This document shows, in pieces, positions 14,019 through 24,436 of a stretch of 64,000 nt of DNA (positions are counted from its first letter, which is position 1; every line of letters begins with the position of its first letter). Source of the DNA: Plasmopara viticola. Lineage: Eukaryota; Oomycota; Peronosporomycetes; Peronosporales; Peronosporaceae. The DNA lies in assembly GCA_001695595.3 (NCBI GenBank), contig MBPM02000130.1:62001-126000 (forward strand), given 5' to 3'. The notes below the pieces were generated by a model that did not search any database, was not told the DNA's origin, and was given only the letters and a program-made list of their open reading frames with translations. A program made the position numbers and the translations under genes.

Positions 14019-14113
14019 ACTTCTGATGTCGCATTCGACCCATTTAAGTTTGATTTGCACTTTTTCGATCTCGAAATGCCCACGAAAGAGCCCCTAGTTT
14101 TCAGATTTTTCGG

Positions 14114-14181
14114 GTACGCGCACCCATTAAACAAAATTGACTTTTGTGTACGCGCACCCATTGAACAAAATTGACTTTTGT
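14114..14181. repeat. 34-bp tandem duplication
   Basis: Two adjacent copies of a 34-nt unit (14114-14147 and 14148-14181) beginning GTACGCGCACCCATT differ at a single position (A versus G). The minus-strand reading frame through both copies stays open, so the region may once have coded for protein. The flanking minus-strand frame to 14343 (VPDTPYEDFYKSQPRVQR) is not recognised. Confidence 0.9.
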
Positions 14182-14921
14182 AAAGGCCGGATTTGCTCTG
14201 AGTCTCAAGCTGCTCAATCGAAGGTTGAGCTGATTCCATTCATTTAATTGCTCTTGATTTGGTGGTGCTGGTCGAGTCGGCTCAGCTAGACGTTGGACGC
14301 GAGGTTGTGACTTGTAAAAGTCTTCATACGGCGTGTCAGGCACGTAACCGATTGAGTGGGATACTGTGTGTGGTGTATAAAATTTGTGCTTTTTAGCCCT
14401 CTTTCTTAATGGGGTCGACTATAATTATCACTAATGTACCTGATAGGTTGTATAACGTTGTCCGACCAAGGAAAAATTTGGGCCGATGTGGCTTTTAAGT
14501 GCGTAGCGAACGGCGTCTGCATGAACGAAGAAGCACTTCCCACCTTCAGAGCACCGGGTACATGTGCAGTCCAAAGAAAGTTTGTCTCTTTTCATGGCTT
14601 AAGCTTTTTCTCATTGCTCTCTCCTGCTTATTCTGTGAATTCTGTGAGGTTAACTTGTAATCCTAGAACCTTGTTCGAAGTGAGTGCATAGACGGATAGT
14701 AAAACTAGGTACATGCGACGTGTAAAACGCTAAACCTCACCACCTAGTCAGGCACTTAAATTCTGACGATTGATTTTATATGCGGATAGGTCATGATTGA
14801 TTTAGTACGTAAATTGATTATAGTATCTGATGCGTGTGGCGCCGTTGCGTAGCCAAGTAATTTGATCGTATCGTGCTCTGCATTCGTATCAGTGGGTTAC
14901 TTAATGTCTATGTAATAAGAC

Positions 14922-15252
14922 GGGTCACTATTGTAATGTAATGTATTACGTTATCGCGTTGCCAAGTTATGCACGTGCTAGGCTCAGTCTGGCTAGTCCA
15001 TTGAGTGGTACCCGCATACGTCGGGTCTCGTTTGGCGGGCAGTGCAGCCAGCACCGAGGTCGTGAGGGTCTTCCATTATTTTGTTTAGCTCTGACTTGGT
15101 AACAGCCCAGGTGGCGCCCTGGTGCTGGAGACCGCGTCGAGGGTGAGACTCGTTAGAGACCTGCAGATGCCCGAGAGCACCTGCCCGAAGCACGCGTGCA
15201 TTTGGCCCCTGCGCTTGGAAGGAGAGCATCACCCCAACCAGGGTCACTATTG
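14922..15252 (-). mobile_element. 307-bp internally deleted LINE derivative with target-site duplication
   Basis: A short insertion at 14934-15240 is flanked by perfect 12-bp direct repeats GGGTCACTATTG (14922-14933 and 15241-15252), a target-site duplication. On the minus strand it begins with the same 5' sequence as the larger LINE copy at 19064 onward (TTGGGGTGA, then the GCATCTGCAGGTCTCTAACG stretch). It keeps a fragment of RT C-terminal code (ACCAAGTCAGAGCT, matching about 19704-19717). It ends with the same 3' sequence, from GGAAGACCCTCACGACC to the tail GTAATACATTACATTAC. Both termini but almost no coding sequence remain, so it resembles a non-autonomous, SINE-like passenger mobilised by the parent LINE. 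Confidence 0.85.
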
Positions 15253-16406
15253 GTTATCATATTTCCCTTAATACTTTTTTGGTAAAGGATGATTACAGTA
15301 CGCACATCTTTAAATATTTCGATGACTTTCTTTCTCTCTCTCATTTTCTATATACTAAATTCCATCCTGCTTAAAGGTCTACTATTTAGGAGCCACCTCT
15401 TCAGGACAGATTCACCCAATATCTTAAACTCATAGCTTTGTAAAAAAATTAGGCTCTAATACACCGGGAATGAAGAAAAAAGCTGGTCGGTGCGAGTACC
15501 TCAAAACAGTTTGCATGTTTAAGATTTTTTGAGGCAATGGGCTAGGCAATTAATTTGAGGTTGGTTTACACTACGCCCCCGAGCGAGTTGCTTGTCACAA
15601 AAAAAAATGTTGGTCGGTGATAGCGCTTTGTTACGAGGTATCCACCACAGGAAAAATTAAGGTGATGTAGTCGCGATAAGAACAAGTGAAAACTTGTCTT
15701 CTTCTCGTTCGGGATGTCTTGGAAGCTACATATAAATAATGCTTAAAGCTTGAGACGATCGCAAACTTAATCGCTGTAAAAGTGAGCGTGAGTAATACCG
15801 ATTTTACCGTGCTGTCGACGATATGCCAGGAAGAGAGTGGCGCCAGTAGATATTTCCAGCGTCGATGTAACAAGTCGGGGCATATTTTTGTGACTTTATA
15901 TAATTAATGCAATCGTTGGTGGTAAAACTTTCGAGCAGATGCGCGGACATTAGCTAACTTGCGGACGATACCCATTTGACAAAAATTCCGCTCGCTCTTT
16001 GCATCGTGTATAAACACCGGGTGAAGGCATATCGGGATCTGTATAATGCCCCGTATGGCGCAACATTTATCACTTTATAGCGCAGTCTCGAAACCACAGA
16101 AAGTTGTCTGGCATCCTGCACATCTTCGTCTGGTACATCGTACCAAGTGTGTGACCGTAGCTGAATTAATTTGGCCTCGCTTGAGATAGCGTCCAGGAGA
16201 GTACTGTCCATTGTACGTTCCCATACTTGGACAGAACGCCATTTATAAAATTATATTACAAAGAAGAAACTCGATACGAGCTCGAATACAAAAGTGCTAC
16301 ATGTAATATAGTACTCATCTCATAATACAAGTTGCTTTTGTTCTCACAATCCGCACGATCGGCCCACCACAAATGCTGCAATAAAATCATTTTGTCTTCA
16401 GGAGAC
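15253..16406. other. Intergenic DNA, no gene seen
   Basis: Short open frames only; none resembles a known protein. The 3' part presumably carries the promoter of the PLAC8-type gene that follows. Confidence 0.4.
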
Positions 16407-17147
16407 ATGTCCACCTCTGTTGCAGCTATGGCTACGATCACAACGTCGGCGGCTGATTCGTGTGTGCATCCTTCAAAGCTTCCTGTGATACATATTGTTC
16501 CTGACGCTAACATACGTGCTTCTATCGTGTGGGAGAAGCCTACAGCAACTCGTCGTCCAAATGCGCTCCATTCATCGAAGCCAACATGGAATAGTCGTTT
16601 CTGTGACTGCTGCTGCTCCGTAGCCTCGACATATTGCTGTATTGTCACGTTTTGCCCCTTTACAACGATCGCATCGGTAAAAGAAAGCTTAGGTGGAGGA
16701 TACGAAAGAACATTGCTTCAGTTTGGTGGACTTGCGCTCGGATTTATCGTGTCCGTTGGAGTCGCAGCTTTAAACTACTCTGACAAACCTGCTGAAATTC
16801 AAGTTGGACCAGCAGAAGTACATGCAGCATTGCAGTCACCACAATATGGTGGAAGTGGCAGTCTTTTAATGTGGACAGTACTGGCAGCAATGTTTTTGAT
16901 CACATTCTTGTTTGGCGTGTGGCAGCTTCGCTTGCAAACTCGTCAGAAGCTTGGCATTCCAGGTTCGCATGCCTCGGATTGCCTCAGCAGCTTTTGCTGC
17001 TGCTTTTGCGTAATCTCGCAACTTCACTTGCAGCTCAAGTATCACTTCGACGAACCGCCAGACCAGCAAGGTCGAAGATTTCGAACTGGAAGCAGCTCAC
17101 AAACGACTTGTTCAGCAGACACACTAGCGCCTTACGCAATCATGTAG
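16407..17147 (+). CDS. PLAC8-family cysteine-rich membrane protein
   Basis: The family comprises small membrane proteins known from plants, fungi, oomycetes and animals, linked to organ size, cadmium resistance and signalling; the role here is not known. The 246-residue product shows the family pattern. A first cysteine cluster (FCDCCCSVASTYCCIVTFCP, about residues 65-85) is followed by a hydrophobic helix (LALGFIVSVGVAAL), a second helix (LLMWTVLAAMFLITFLFGVW), and then the diagnostic RQKLGIPGSHASDCLSSFCC followed by CCFCVISQ. I chose ATG 16407 because upstream codons lack family character, though the frame stays open to 16332. The minus-strand frame at 16256-16648 is its antisense shadow. 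One exon suffices; the C-terminal tail is not conserved enough to exclude a missed 3' intron. Confidence 0.8.
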   Translation: MSTSVAAMATITTSAADSCVHPSKLPVIHIVPDANIRASIVWEKPTATRRPNALHSSKPTWNSRFCDCCCSVASTYCCIVTFCPFTTIASVKESLGGGYERTLLQFGGLALGFIVSVGVAALNYSDKPAEIQVGPAEVHAALQSPQYGGSGSLLMWTVLAAMFLITFLFGVWQLRLQTRQKLGIPGSHASDCLSSFCCCFCVISQLHLQLKYHFDEPPDQQGRRFRTGSSSQTTCSADTLAPYAIM

Positions 17148-17700
17148 CAGAATAAGAGCCAAATGCGAGGAGGTAACACTAAGCACCTTCTGGCGTGGCT
17201 TTAAAAATTGGACAGTTTTTAGTACCACATCAAGGCGAATAAGTGACCGTGATATCATATTGCCGTATTTGACCTTTTAGCTTTTACTCGCCCTGGCTTC
17301 GTTTGATTTAAACGCTGCTATGCGTCATACCTTAGCAGGCACCCAGATTGCAGCATGAGCATCATGCTTCTGCACATTTAATACAAGTAAACAACATCCG
17401 CTTGATTTCTCTCAATTCCCTTAAAGCGTTTAGTAAAAATCGAGAGTGCAAATCTTTGTATCGAACATTAGGTCCTATCTATAGTAATAGCCTTATTTCT
17501 CTGAAAAGAGGTTCGAAAACACGACTTTCTTCTTCGTGCCAACAGAATCGTTCGTTGCTGACGCCAGAGTGTTGTTCAATGATGTAGTCGCAGCGCTACA
17601 AAGAGCGCGATTCTTACCAACACTTTGAGTCGTCTTGCGCTTTTTCTCAGCCTACAAACAGCACGTCCCATTCACAAAGTAAGAAGAACAAAGACTTATC
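17148..17700. other. Intergenic DNA between convergent genes
   Basis: Lies between the stop codons of the PLAC8-type gene and neuroguidin. Nothing recognisable is coded; presumably the two 3' untranslated regions and a spacer. Confidence 0.5.
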
Positions 17701-18866
17701 TCAGTAACACCTCAAATGTACCGGTGCATCGACGTGTGAAAAGATACCGCCCGTTTTACCGCCAGCCTTTTTCGGTTTGCACGGAGTCGGAATACGGTGT
17801 TTGGTCTTGTCCAGGCCCAAAATATCTTGGACTGCAGCGAAATTGTCAATAGAGCCGACGTTATCGGCACGATTAGCTTGCATTTCACGCTGGCGCTTGC
17901 GTATCTTGTCCTTTCGTGACGTCACCACTCGCACGAAGCGCGACTCCTCAAATTCTTTCTTCTCAGCTTCCTCACGAGCAATCTCTTTGTCCACAACGCT
18001 TGTGCCACTAGCCAAAATCTCCGTGGGACGCTCGCTAAATTCTTCACGCAATTCTGCCAAAATTGTGCTCTTTTGAAGGCGCTTTCGATTACGCTCATTC
18101 TTTTTAGCCTCTTTAACCTGTGCACGCTCCTCCTCCTCATACGGTACCGCTGCCATGCGCGGCGCACGATAAACACCATTCTTGGCACTAAATTTACCCT
18201 GTTCGCCGTCCTCGTCGTCATTTTGTCCATTTTCCACAGCAAGCTGGTCTGGATTAGGTGCGTAGCTCAATGACTCGTCGAGACTCTTGCCGCCCGACAA
18301 TGCTACCTTCAGCAATTTGTCAACTTGATACTTCATTTTGCGATCAAGCGGACGGATGCGCTCCAGAATGGTACGATAGCGGACCAGCTCTTTGAATACG
18401 GGATGGTCCTTTACTTTTTCTGGCTGCTCCAGCTGCCGTATAAAAGAAAATGCGGAGTTTTAAGCGCGTCTTCACATCTTTTACTGTGTTTCGATATTTA
18501 CCTTAAGTAGTGCGAAAAATAGCTCCATCTTAGTGTACGTCAATAACACGTGGTTCTTCACCTGCAAATACGTCAAGCCGCACTCCGAAGAGACATCCGT
18601 CTGCGTAAGACGCCAGTCATTAGTCCACAAGAAGGGTTCTCAGCCTCGAGAATCGCAAAAATGAAATAAGTTCGTTTTGACGTACCTCGATAGCAGCATC
18701 TATGTCAGTCACTTTGTCGTGCACTTGAGCTACGTCGTCCTTCAATCGATCCAAAACATGCTTCTCTGCTTGACACCAACTCAAGCTTTAGGCACACACC
18801 AGTAAATTCAAATTAAGAAGATGACTTTCACCCGGCGATTTACTCACCTCCTTCGGTTTCCACCAT
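17701..18866 (-). CDS. NGDN: Neuroguidin / Lcp5 (Sas10-Utp3-C1D family), four exons
   Basis: Neuroguidin and its yeast counterpart Lcp5 act in the small-subunit processome during 18S rRNA maturation in the nucleolus. Exons on the minus strand: 18866-18848, 18765-18686, 18600-18502 and 18432-17701, with GT-AG introns of 82, 85 and 69 nt. All phases agree and the spliced frame is 309 residues, close to human NGDN (315). The N-terminal Sas10/C1D helices (HVLDRLKDDVAQVHDKVTDI, then LTYLQVKNHVLLTYTKMELF) come from the small upstream exons. Exon 4 opens with LEQPEKVKDHPVFKELVRYR and holds KMKYQVDKLLKVA, the acidic linker and the C-terminal basic region (SRKDKIRKRQREMQANRADN), all family hallmarks. 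The start ATG at 18866 is the only in-frame one in exon 1. The long frame alone misses about 98 N-terminal residues. Confidence 0.92.
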
Positions 18867-19042
18867 ACTCAACGCTTTGCTTGACCAATGATTGACCTGC
18901 AACATGTTTTGCGATTAATGCTGATTCTTTTTTTTAGCCAATAGTAAAACGAGCGTATTGTTATCGTATCGACGACATTATTTGTTAAACTTCTGCTCCC
19001 TGTTTTTTCTGCCTTCTGCAATCATTTTATAATTCACTTTAT
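18867..19042. promoter_or_regulatory. Upstream region of neuroguidin
   Basis: A 176-bp AT-rich stretch between the neuroguidin start codon and the LINE insertion. No specific element is recognisable; by position it should hold the promoter. Confidence 0.3.
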
Positions 19043-20235
19043 TTATGAAAACGTTTTCGGAAAAGGTTGGGGTGACGCCCTCCTTCCAAGCGCGGGGGCT
19101 AAATGCTCGCGCGCTTCGGGCAGGTGCTCTCGGGCATCTGCAGGTCTCTAACGAGTCTCACCCTCGATGCGACGGTCTCCAGCACCAGGCCAAATCCCCT
19201 TCAGCACCAGGCCAAACCCCCTTCCACGCCAACCGCATCCGGATTGGCTCCTTTAATGTGAATTCTCTAGGTTCGAAGCGCAAGAAGCACGAAACACTCC
19301 CCGAAGATCTCCAGCGCTACCGCGTCGAGATCCTTGGCCTCCGAGAATCAAGATCTACGATAGAGGTGAGCACCGCATTGATGACTTCCTTCTAACCCTG
19401 AAAAAAAAAAAAAAAAACGAAGCCAAGACCGAAGTTACCGAAATTCGCCGCCACTGCAACCCGTCGGGCGCCACTCGACACGCCCGATCCCGAGAAGAAA
19501 CCTGGCGCCACACTAAGAAGCTCGGAACACTCCTCGGCGATATTGAAGATCTATCCCGACGCGAATCCCTTGCCACCCTCGCGCTCCACCGCCTCTGGTC
19601 CGTCTGGCTCCGCCCCACGCTCATCTCACCCAAGACCCGCATTCGATTGTACAACACCTACGTTCTACCGATTCTGCTGTACAACTGCGCCACTTGGGCT
19701 CTTACCAAGTCAGAGCTCCACGGCCTCGAGAGTTTCCATCGCCGCCAGCTTCGCTACGCTCTTGGCTATCGCTACCCCCGACACATTTCGAATGCAAGAC
19801 TCTACGACCTCTGTGATGAGCGGCCCCTGAGACAACGACTGACACAAGCTCGCTGGCGCCTGTTTGGCCATGTACTTCGCCGCAATCCCGACATTCCAGC
19901 TAACCTCCGGATGCGTGCCTACTTCTTCTCCACCGCAGCAAAATGGCGCGGACGTCCCCGCACCACGCTTCCCTCAACACTCGACCACAACCTTGTTTCC
20001 CGTGGCTCCGGCTTTCGACTCCGGATAGCACAAGACCTCGAAGTGGTACGTACCCTTGCACAAGACCGAAAGAAATGGAAGACCCTCACGACCTCGGTGC
20101 TGGATGCACTGCCCGCCGAACGAGACTCGACGTATGCGGACACCACTCTATGCTGTGGACTAGCCAGACTGAGCCTAGCACGTGCATAACTTGGCAACGC
20201 GGTAAAGTAATACATTACATTACATTATGAAAACG
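19043..20235 (+). mobile_element. Internally deleted non-LTR (LINE) retrotransposon with target-site duplication
   Basis: Flanked by 11-bp direct repeats TTATGAAAACG (19043-19053 and 20225-20235). The 5' part codes for the start of an AP-type endonuclease (IRIGSFNVNSLGSKRKKH, then YRVEILGLRES, to about 19350). The frame then changes and stays open to 20189, coding for the C-terminal part of a LINE reverse transcriptase polyprotein (ETWRHTKKLGTLLGD, RLYNTYVLPILLYNCATWAL, RRQLRYALGYRYPRHISNA, RWRLFGHVLRRNP). The catalytic RT core is absent, so it is not autonomous. The 3' end carries a short ATTAC-repeat tail rather than poly(A). A 17-nt A run at 19401-19417 lies inside the open frame. It shares both termini with the mini-element at 14934-15240. 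Confidence 0.9.
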
Positions 20236-23200
20236 AAAATGTTACAGAAAGCTACTCAAAGCTTTTGTGAGCCGCAAATAGCAATATTGGTCCGAACAAT
20301 TTAGTCGGTCAAAATAAATATATCAATCAGCAGGGAAGCTTCGATGAACTCATACAGCAACTTGCACAGAGAAGGTAAAAAAATTCTCGATTTGACGGTA
20401 AACAATTGCTCAGTATCCCGTGTCTTATTTTGAACAAGGTGGCAGCCCTAAGCTGCCATTAATTGAAAAAGGAGACCCACCCAATACTGTCCTCATCAAG
20501 TTGCAGTAAGCGCAGCTAGTGGCATAAACGGAAGCGTCGCAAGTGCTTTCAAACAGCTTTGGCCAGCAAGGCAAAAGTGATACCTGTAAAGGGCTTTTCT
20601 TGATGCTATTAAAAAAATCCCAAAGATGGCTTTTCCAGCACCACTCAATTATCTCTTCACATAATCGAGAGCAGAGGCTTCGCGAATCCAATATGGCCGG
20701 CATGGTATTATGCAGACAATTAGCTAGGTATCAAATACTTTTTGGCCGCGGCGTGAGAAATTTCAATGTGAGTTTTGAGGTCTGTGTGAACACCATGGCT
20801 GCATACAAACCATACACCCCACACGACGTAAAGAAAGGCTTGCCGATGCTGGCGTAGAGTCTATTGGTCTCAATGACTACACAAAAATTGCATGAGGTGA
20901 AATAGGGCTCGAGTACTGGTCCCCGTCAGGACTATAGACGAATATGCTGCGAATGCTTATCTTGGCGACAGCCCGCAATCGTCTTTACGATTGCGTAACC
21001 GAGCAGATTAATGTCACTGGGAAGTTTCAATAGCTCTTATGGCATCACTCATCATTCACAAAGTATAATACTAGGCGTACTTGGCAATATGTGACAATCT
21101 TATACAAAGTCGGTAGCAGTCACGTACGGAATTCAGAGCACTATACAGCGTACCTCCAGATATGTTGTTGTGCAAAACGTCCAGTTGTACAGCACCTTGC
21201 CGCTCTTTTCCTTCCCAGCAGCGGAGGCATTAATAAATTCAAATTTCTCAGCGGTAAAGGGTATTGCCAGGAGACATAGTGGCTTAATCTACCTATGAGA
21301 TTGGATTTTAATGATTGTTCCTAGGACACTACATTCGAGTTCTGATATAGTGAGGATCATCACGAATCTTCCATCACTTCTAACACCAGGCACATTGTAC
21401 ACCGTCTACACGGCGGATTCAAGCCATCTTTTTTCTAAAATTAACTTTAAAGCCATCGCATTGTAATCATTTCAAACTTCATCTCAGCAAAAAGCTCGAA
21501 ATCTCTCAGCATTTTGAGCTCCAGTGACTCAGACAGCCTTCAATTGGACGGCACACAGCGATCAATCTAGCTATCCATTTCCCTATAGATAGATTTTCTT
21601 TGTCAAGGAAACCTCGTCAAAGTTACAATAGATAGTCAAGACGGTCGCTGTCTGGGGTCGTTCATTGCACTCATATATGACTAATTCTGGCTTACACCTT
21701 GCAAGGCTATGGCTCCCATTTTTGTTGATTTTAGTTCTCAATGTTATTACATATTCTAAAGTTGTCTTTTTCTACTGTCTCGCGTCAATTTTCAAGCTAC
21801 TATGATGACTCTTAATGTGCAATAAGGCGTTCACTTGCTTTTTTTTAGTCTACTCAATGGTATTTGTAGGTGGACCACGATTTTTTATAGCTTGTACTAG
21901 TATCGGCTTTGAAACTAAGACTATATTTGGAATTATATATACTGGTCCTGGTTAATCCTCACGAATATATTTTGTGCTACCAAAATTCTTGTGTACAATG
22001 TCGTTGGCGTTCAACGAGGCCATAATGATAAGATTAGGTACAATACAATGCCAACTCCTAATACGACCCCAAATTATTGCCAATTGAGCACTAGTTGCTT
22101 CAACTTTTTTTCAGTCAGCTTTTAGCTGGTAAAACATGCTTAGAGTTGGCTCACTTTTGGGTACATGATAGCTAGTTTCGAAAATATTCAAAGCGAATCC
22201 GAACAAATTTTAATTAAGTCATGTAATAAACATTACAAAGTAGGTAAACGATTTTCAGAAAGAAGACTGCCAGTTATATTCTGCTATGTACCATAAAAAG
22301 CAATGTCACTCAACACGTAGAAACTGTTGATTTCAAAAGAATATCTGTTGCCAAATCTTAATTACGCTCATGACCTTTTCAAGTAATGAGACCTAAATCG
22401 AACGTAAGACGTCAAGCAATAAATAAATTTATAGATTATGTGCATGGGCATTTGGTGATATGGCTGGCCGGAATCAAAAATTCCGATTACATCTATTGGC
22501 TACTGCTATGCTTATGTGTATTAGTGTCAATGTTACTTTATAAAAAATGTGACGCTGTTGTAATGTGAGCGCGGAGACGTAGAGGAGCGGGGAGAGGGCC
22601 GGAGAAAGCGAAGAAATTAATGAAAGGATGAAGCGAAGACACTTCAAATTACAACGATTCAAACGTGAATATATATACATGGTCCTTGGTTTGCAACTAC
22701 ATGCTACCTTTCGGCCACTCGTTCATCTAAGCCAACTTGGAATAAGAATATTGTTATGACGCCATCGTTGCTTATTCGCACCATCGCACAACCGTGTATC
22801 GTACAGGGGCGCATTGAACAGGCCCAGAAAGCCCGTATAATCCATGGTGTACGGGTGATCATCAACAACTACAATCACACCTCTCAATGTGTGTCGCTTT
22901 AGTAAGCAACAGGACAATTTGTGTGAAACAATATATGTTGACAGCGCTTTGATAATTTACCTTCACTAAAGACGATAGAGTCCCCTGCGTCGGACATCAA
23001 CGAGGAGAAAGGAGAGAACTCGTGCTTTGAGTCAGGGAGCACAAATTATTATGATGTCTACATTGCTGCAAGCGGGGAAGTAGAAAGTGTATCTGGCCAT
23101 GTCAAAACTTGTTGAAAGGACACGCGATTCGACACTTACATGCAATACCTCAGTTGAGACTTCATATCTTACCTGAGATAAGCTATGATGTCAGCTGACG

Positions 23201-23861
23201 CAAAATTTTTCGAAACCCTACCGTGTCCGGTCACTTTTTCTTGCTCTCCTCAAGTAAGAAAATTTGATAGACTTTGTCAAGGATTCATAATCAGTGCAGG
23301 CTGGAATGGTCACCAACACTTGATGGTAGTCACCGTCTATATGGGCGCGGCCCGGACGCAACGCAATTGACTGTCTAAATTTTCCAAATTAATTTTCAGA
23401 TCTATGCCGAATGTAGCAAAACACCCAACCTATTTAAAGATGGCCATTAAATAAGTTTTTTATGCCGATTTGAGCTCTTAAGCACCCAAGTAGAACCAGT
23501 TCATACATCCAGAGACCATCGTGCGGGCTGTTTCTAAAGGCTCTCATCTATTTGGATGGGTGAAATTAAACCTTTGAGCTGTGGACCGGCATATGAGCTT
23601 CCGTCGATGCTCTACCTGTGGATGTAATCTTTGTTTGCGGCTAAGGTGCTCACTGCGCTAAGTGAGTCGATCTTCAAGTTGGCCAGTCTTCTGTGAAGCT
23701 ACGGGCTGCAATAGTACCTAATAGGCGCAGGCGATGTGCTGAAGAGAAGCTGTAGCGCCGCATCAAACACCTATTCAAAAAATTTCACTCAGCACTTAAA
23801 AAGTAAAGAGACAAGGATGGCTTGAACTTGGTACGCAAACCAACTTAGGTATCTATTTTTT
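20236..23861. other. Gene-poor stretch, nothing recognised
   Basis: About 3.6 kb of AT-rich DNA. Short open frames (for example 20543-20857 on the plus strand) show no family resemblance. No obvious repeat of other parts of the window. Confidence 0.4.
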
Positions 23862-24260
23862 TTAATTTGATGACATTACAATTCGAAATTTCAGCATAGA
23901 ACGAAGATGCAGATGGTGGTCGTGCACCCACACCGTATCATTCTCCTTGCACAGCTCACCTACTCGCTTTGCCAGCAGCTCATTCACTTTCTGGTACGCA
24001 TCCCACCACTCGCCATTACTTCGTTCTTCTTTCCACTCAACCACTTCGGCACGCTCCCGGATCGAGTAGAAAATGTCGAGAATATCCACATTGTGGAACA
24101 TGGGCCACAACTTGCTCTTGCAATATCCACCGTGGTGATTTGCAGCCAGCTGACGATTAATAAATACGGGAATGCAGCTCATGTCAGCCAAAATTGCCGT
24201 GATCTCGCTTTTGTCGTCTTCCAAAAGCTTCTCGATGCAATGGCTGCTTAAATAAGTAGC
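23862..24260 (-). pseudogene. Trehalose-6-phosphate synthase fragment (GT20)
   Basis: Trehalose-6-phosphate synthase transfers glucose from UDP-glucose to glucose-6-phosphate. The minus-strand frame carries a clear internal piece of the GT20 domain: EKLLEDDKSEITAILADM, CIPVFINRQLAANHHGGYCK, SKLWPMFHNVD, WWDAYQKVNELLAKRVGEL, and VWVHDHHLHLRSML. In intact enzymes the last segment reads close to VWVHDYHLLLLPSML. About 130 residues survive from a domain of roughly 470, with no recognisable upstream or downstream portion and a divergent end, so this is a relic. Isolated in gene-poor DNA, it is probably a fragment left by duplication or retro-copying. Confidence 0.8.
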
Positions 24261-24393
24261 TACTTATAGCTTTTTAGAAGGCTAAAAGTTATTTCGAGCT
24301 TGCTCAGAGTGTCCTGACCCCATTAAGCTGTCAGAAATTTCACTAAGCTTTTACTGACTTCAACACATTTCTCGCGAGAGCAATTCGATCTCT

Positions 24394-24436
24394 AAAGTTT
24401 CGGTAATGGCCAAGATGTGGCCATTACCGAAACTTT
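24394..24436. repeat. Perfect 19-bp inverted repeat with 5-nt loop
   Basis: AAAGTTTCGGTAATGGCCA (24394-24412) is followed by the loop AGATG and by its exact reverse complement (24418-24436). The perfect arms in otherwise decayed DNA suggest a foldback element, a small MITE core or a hairpin RNA source. No flanking duplication was identified. Confidence 0.9.

Noticed and set aside
16256..16648. 130-codon minus-strand frame
   Set aside because: Overlaps the PLAC8-type gene, whose motifs on the plus strand are diagnostic.
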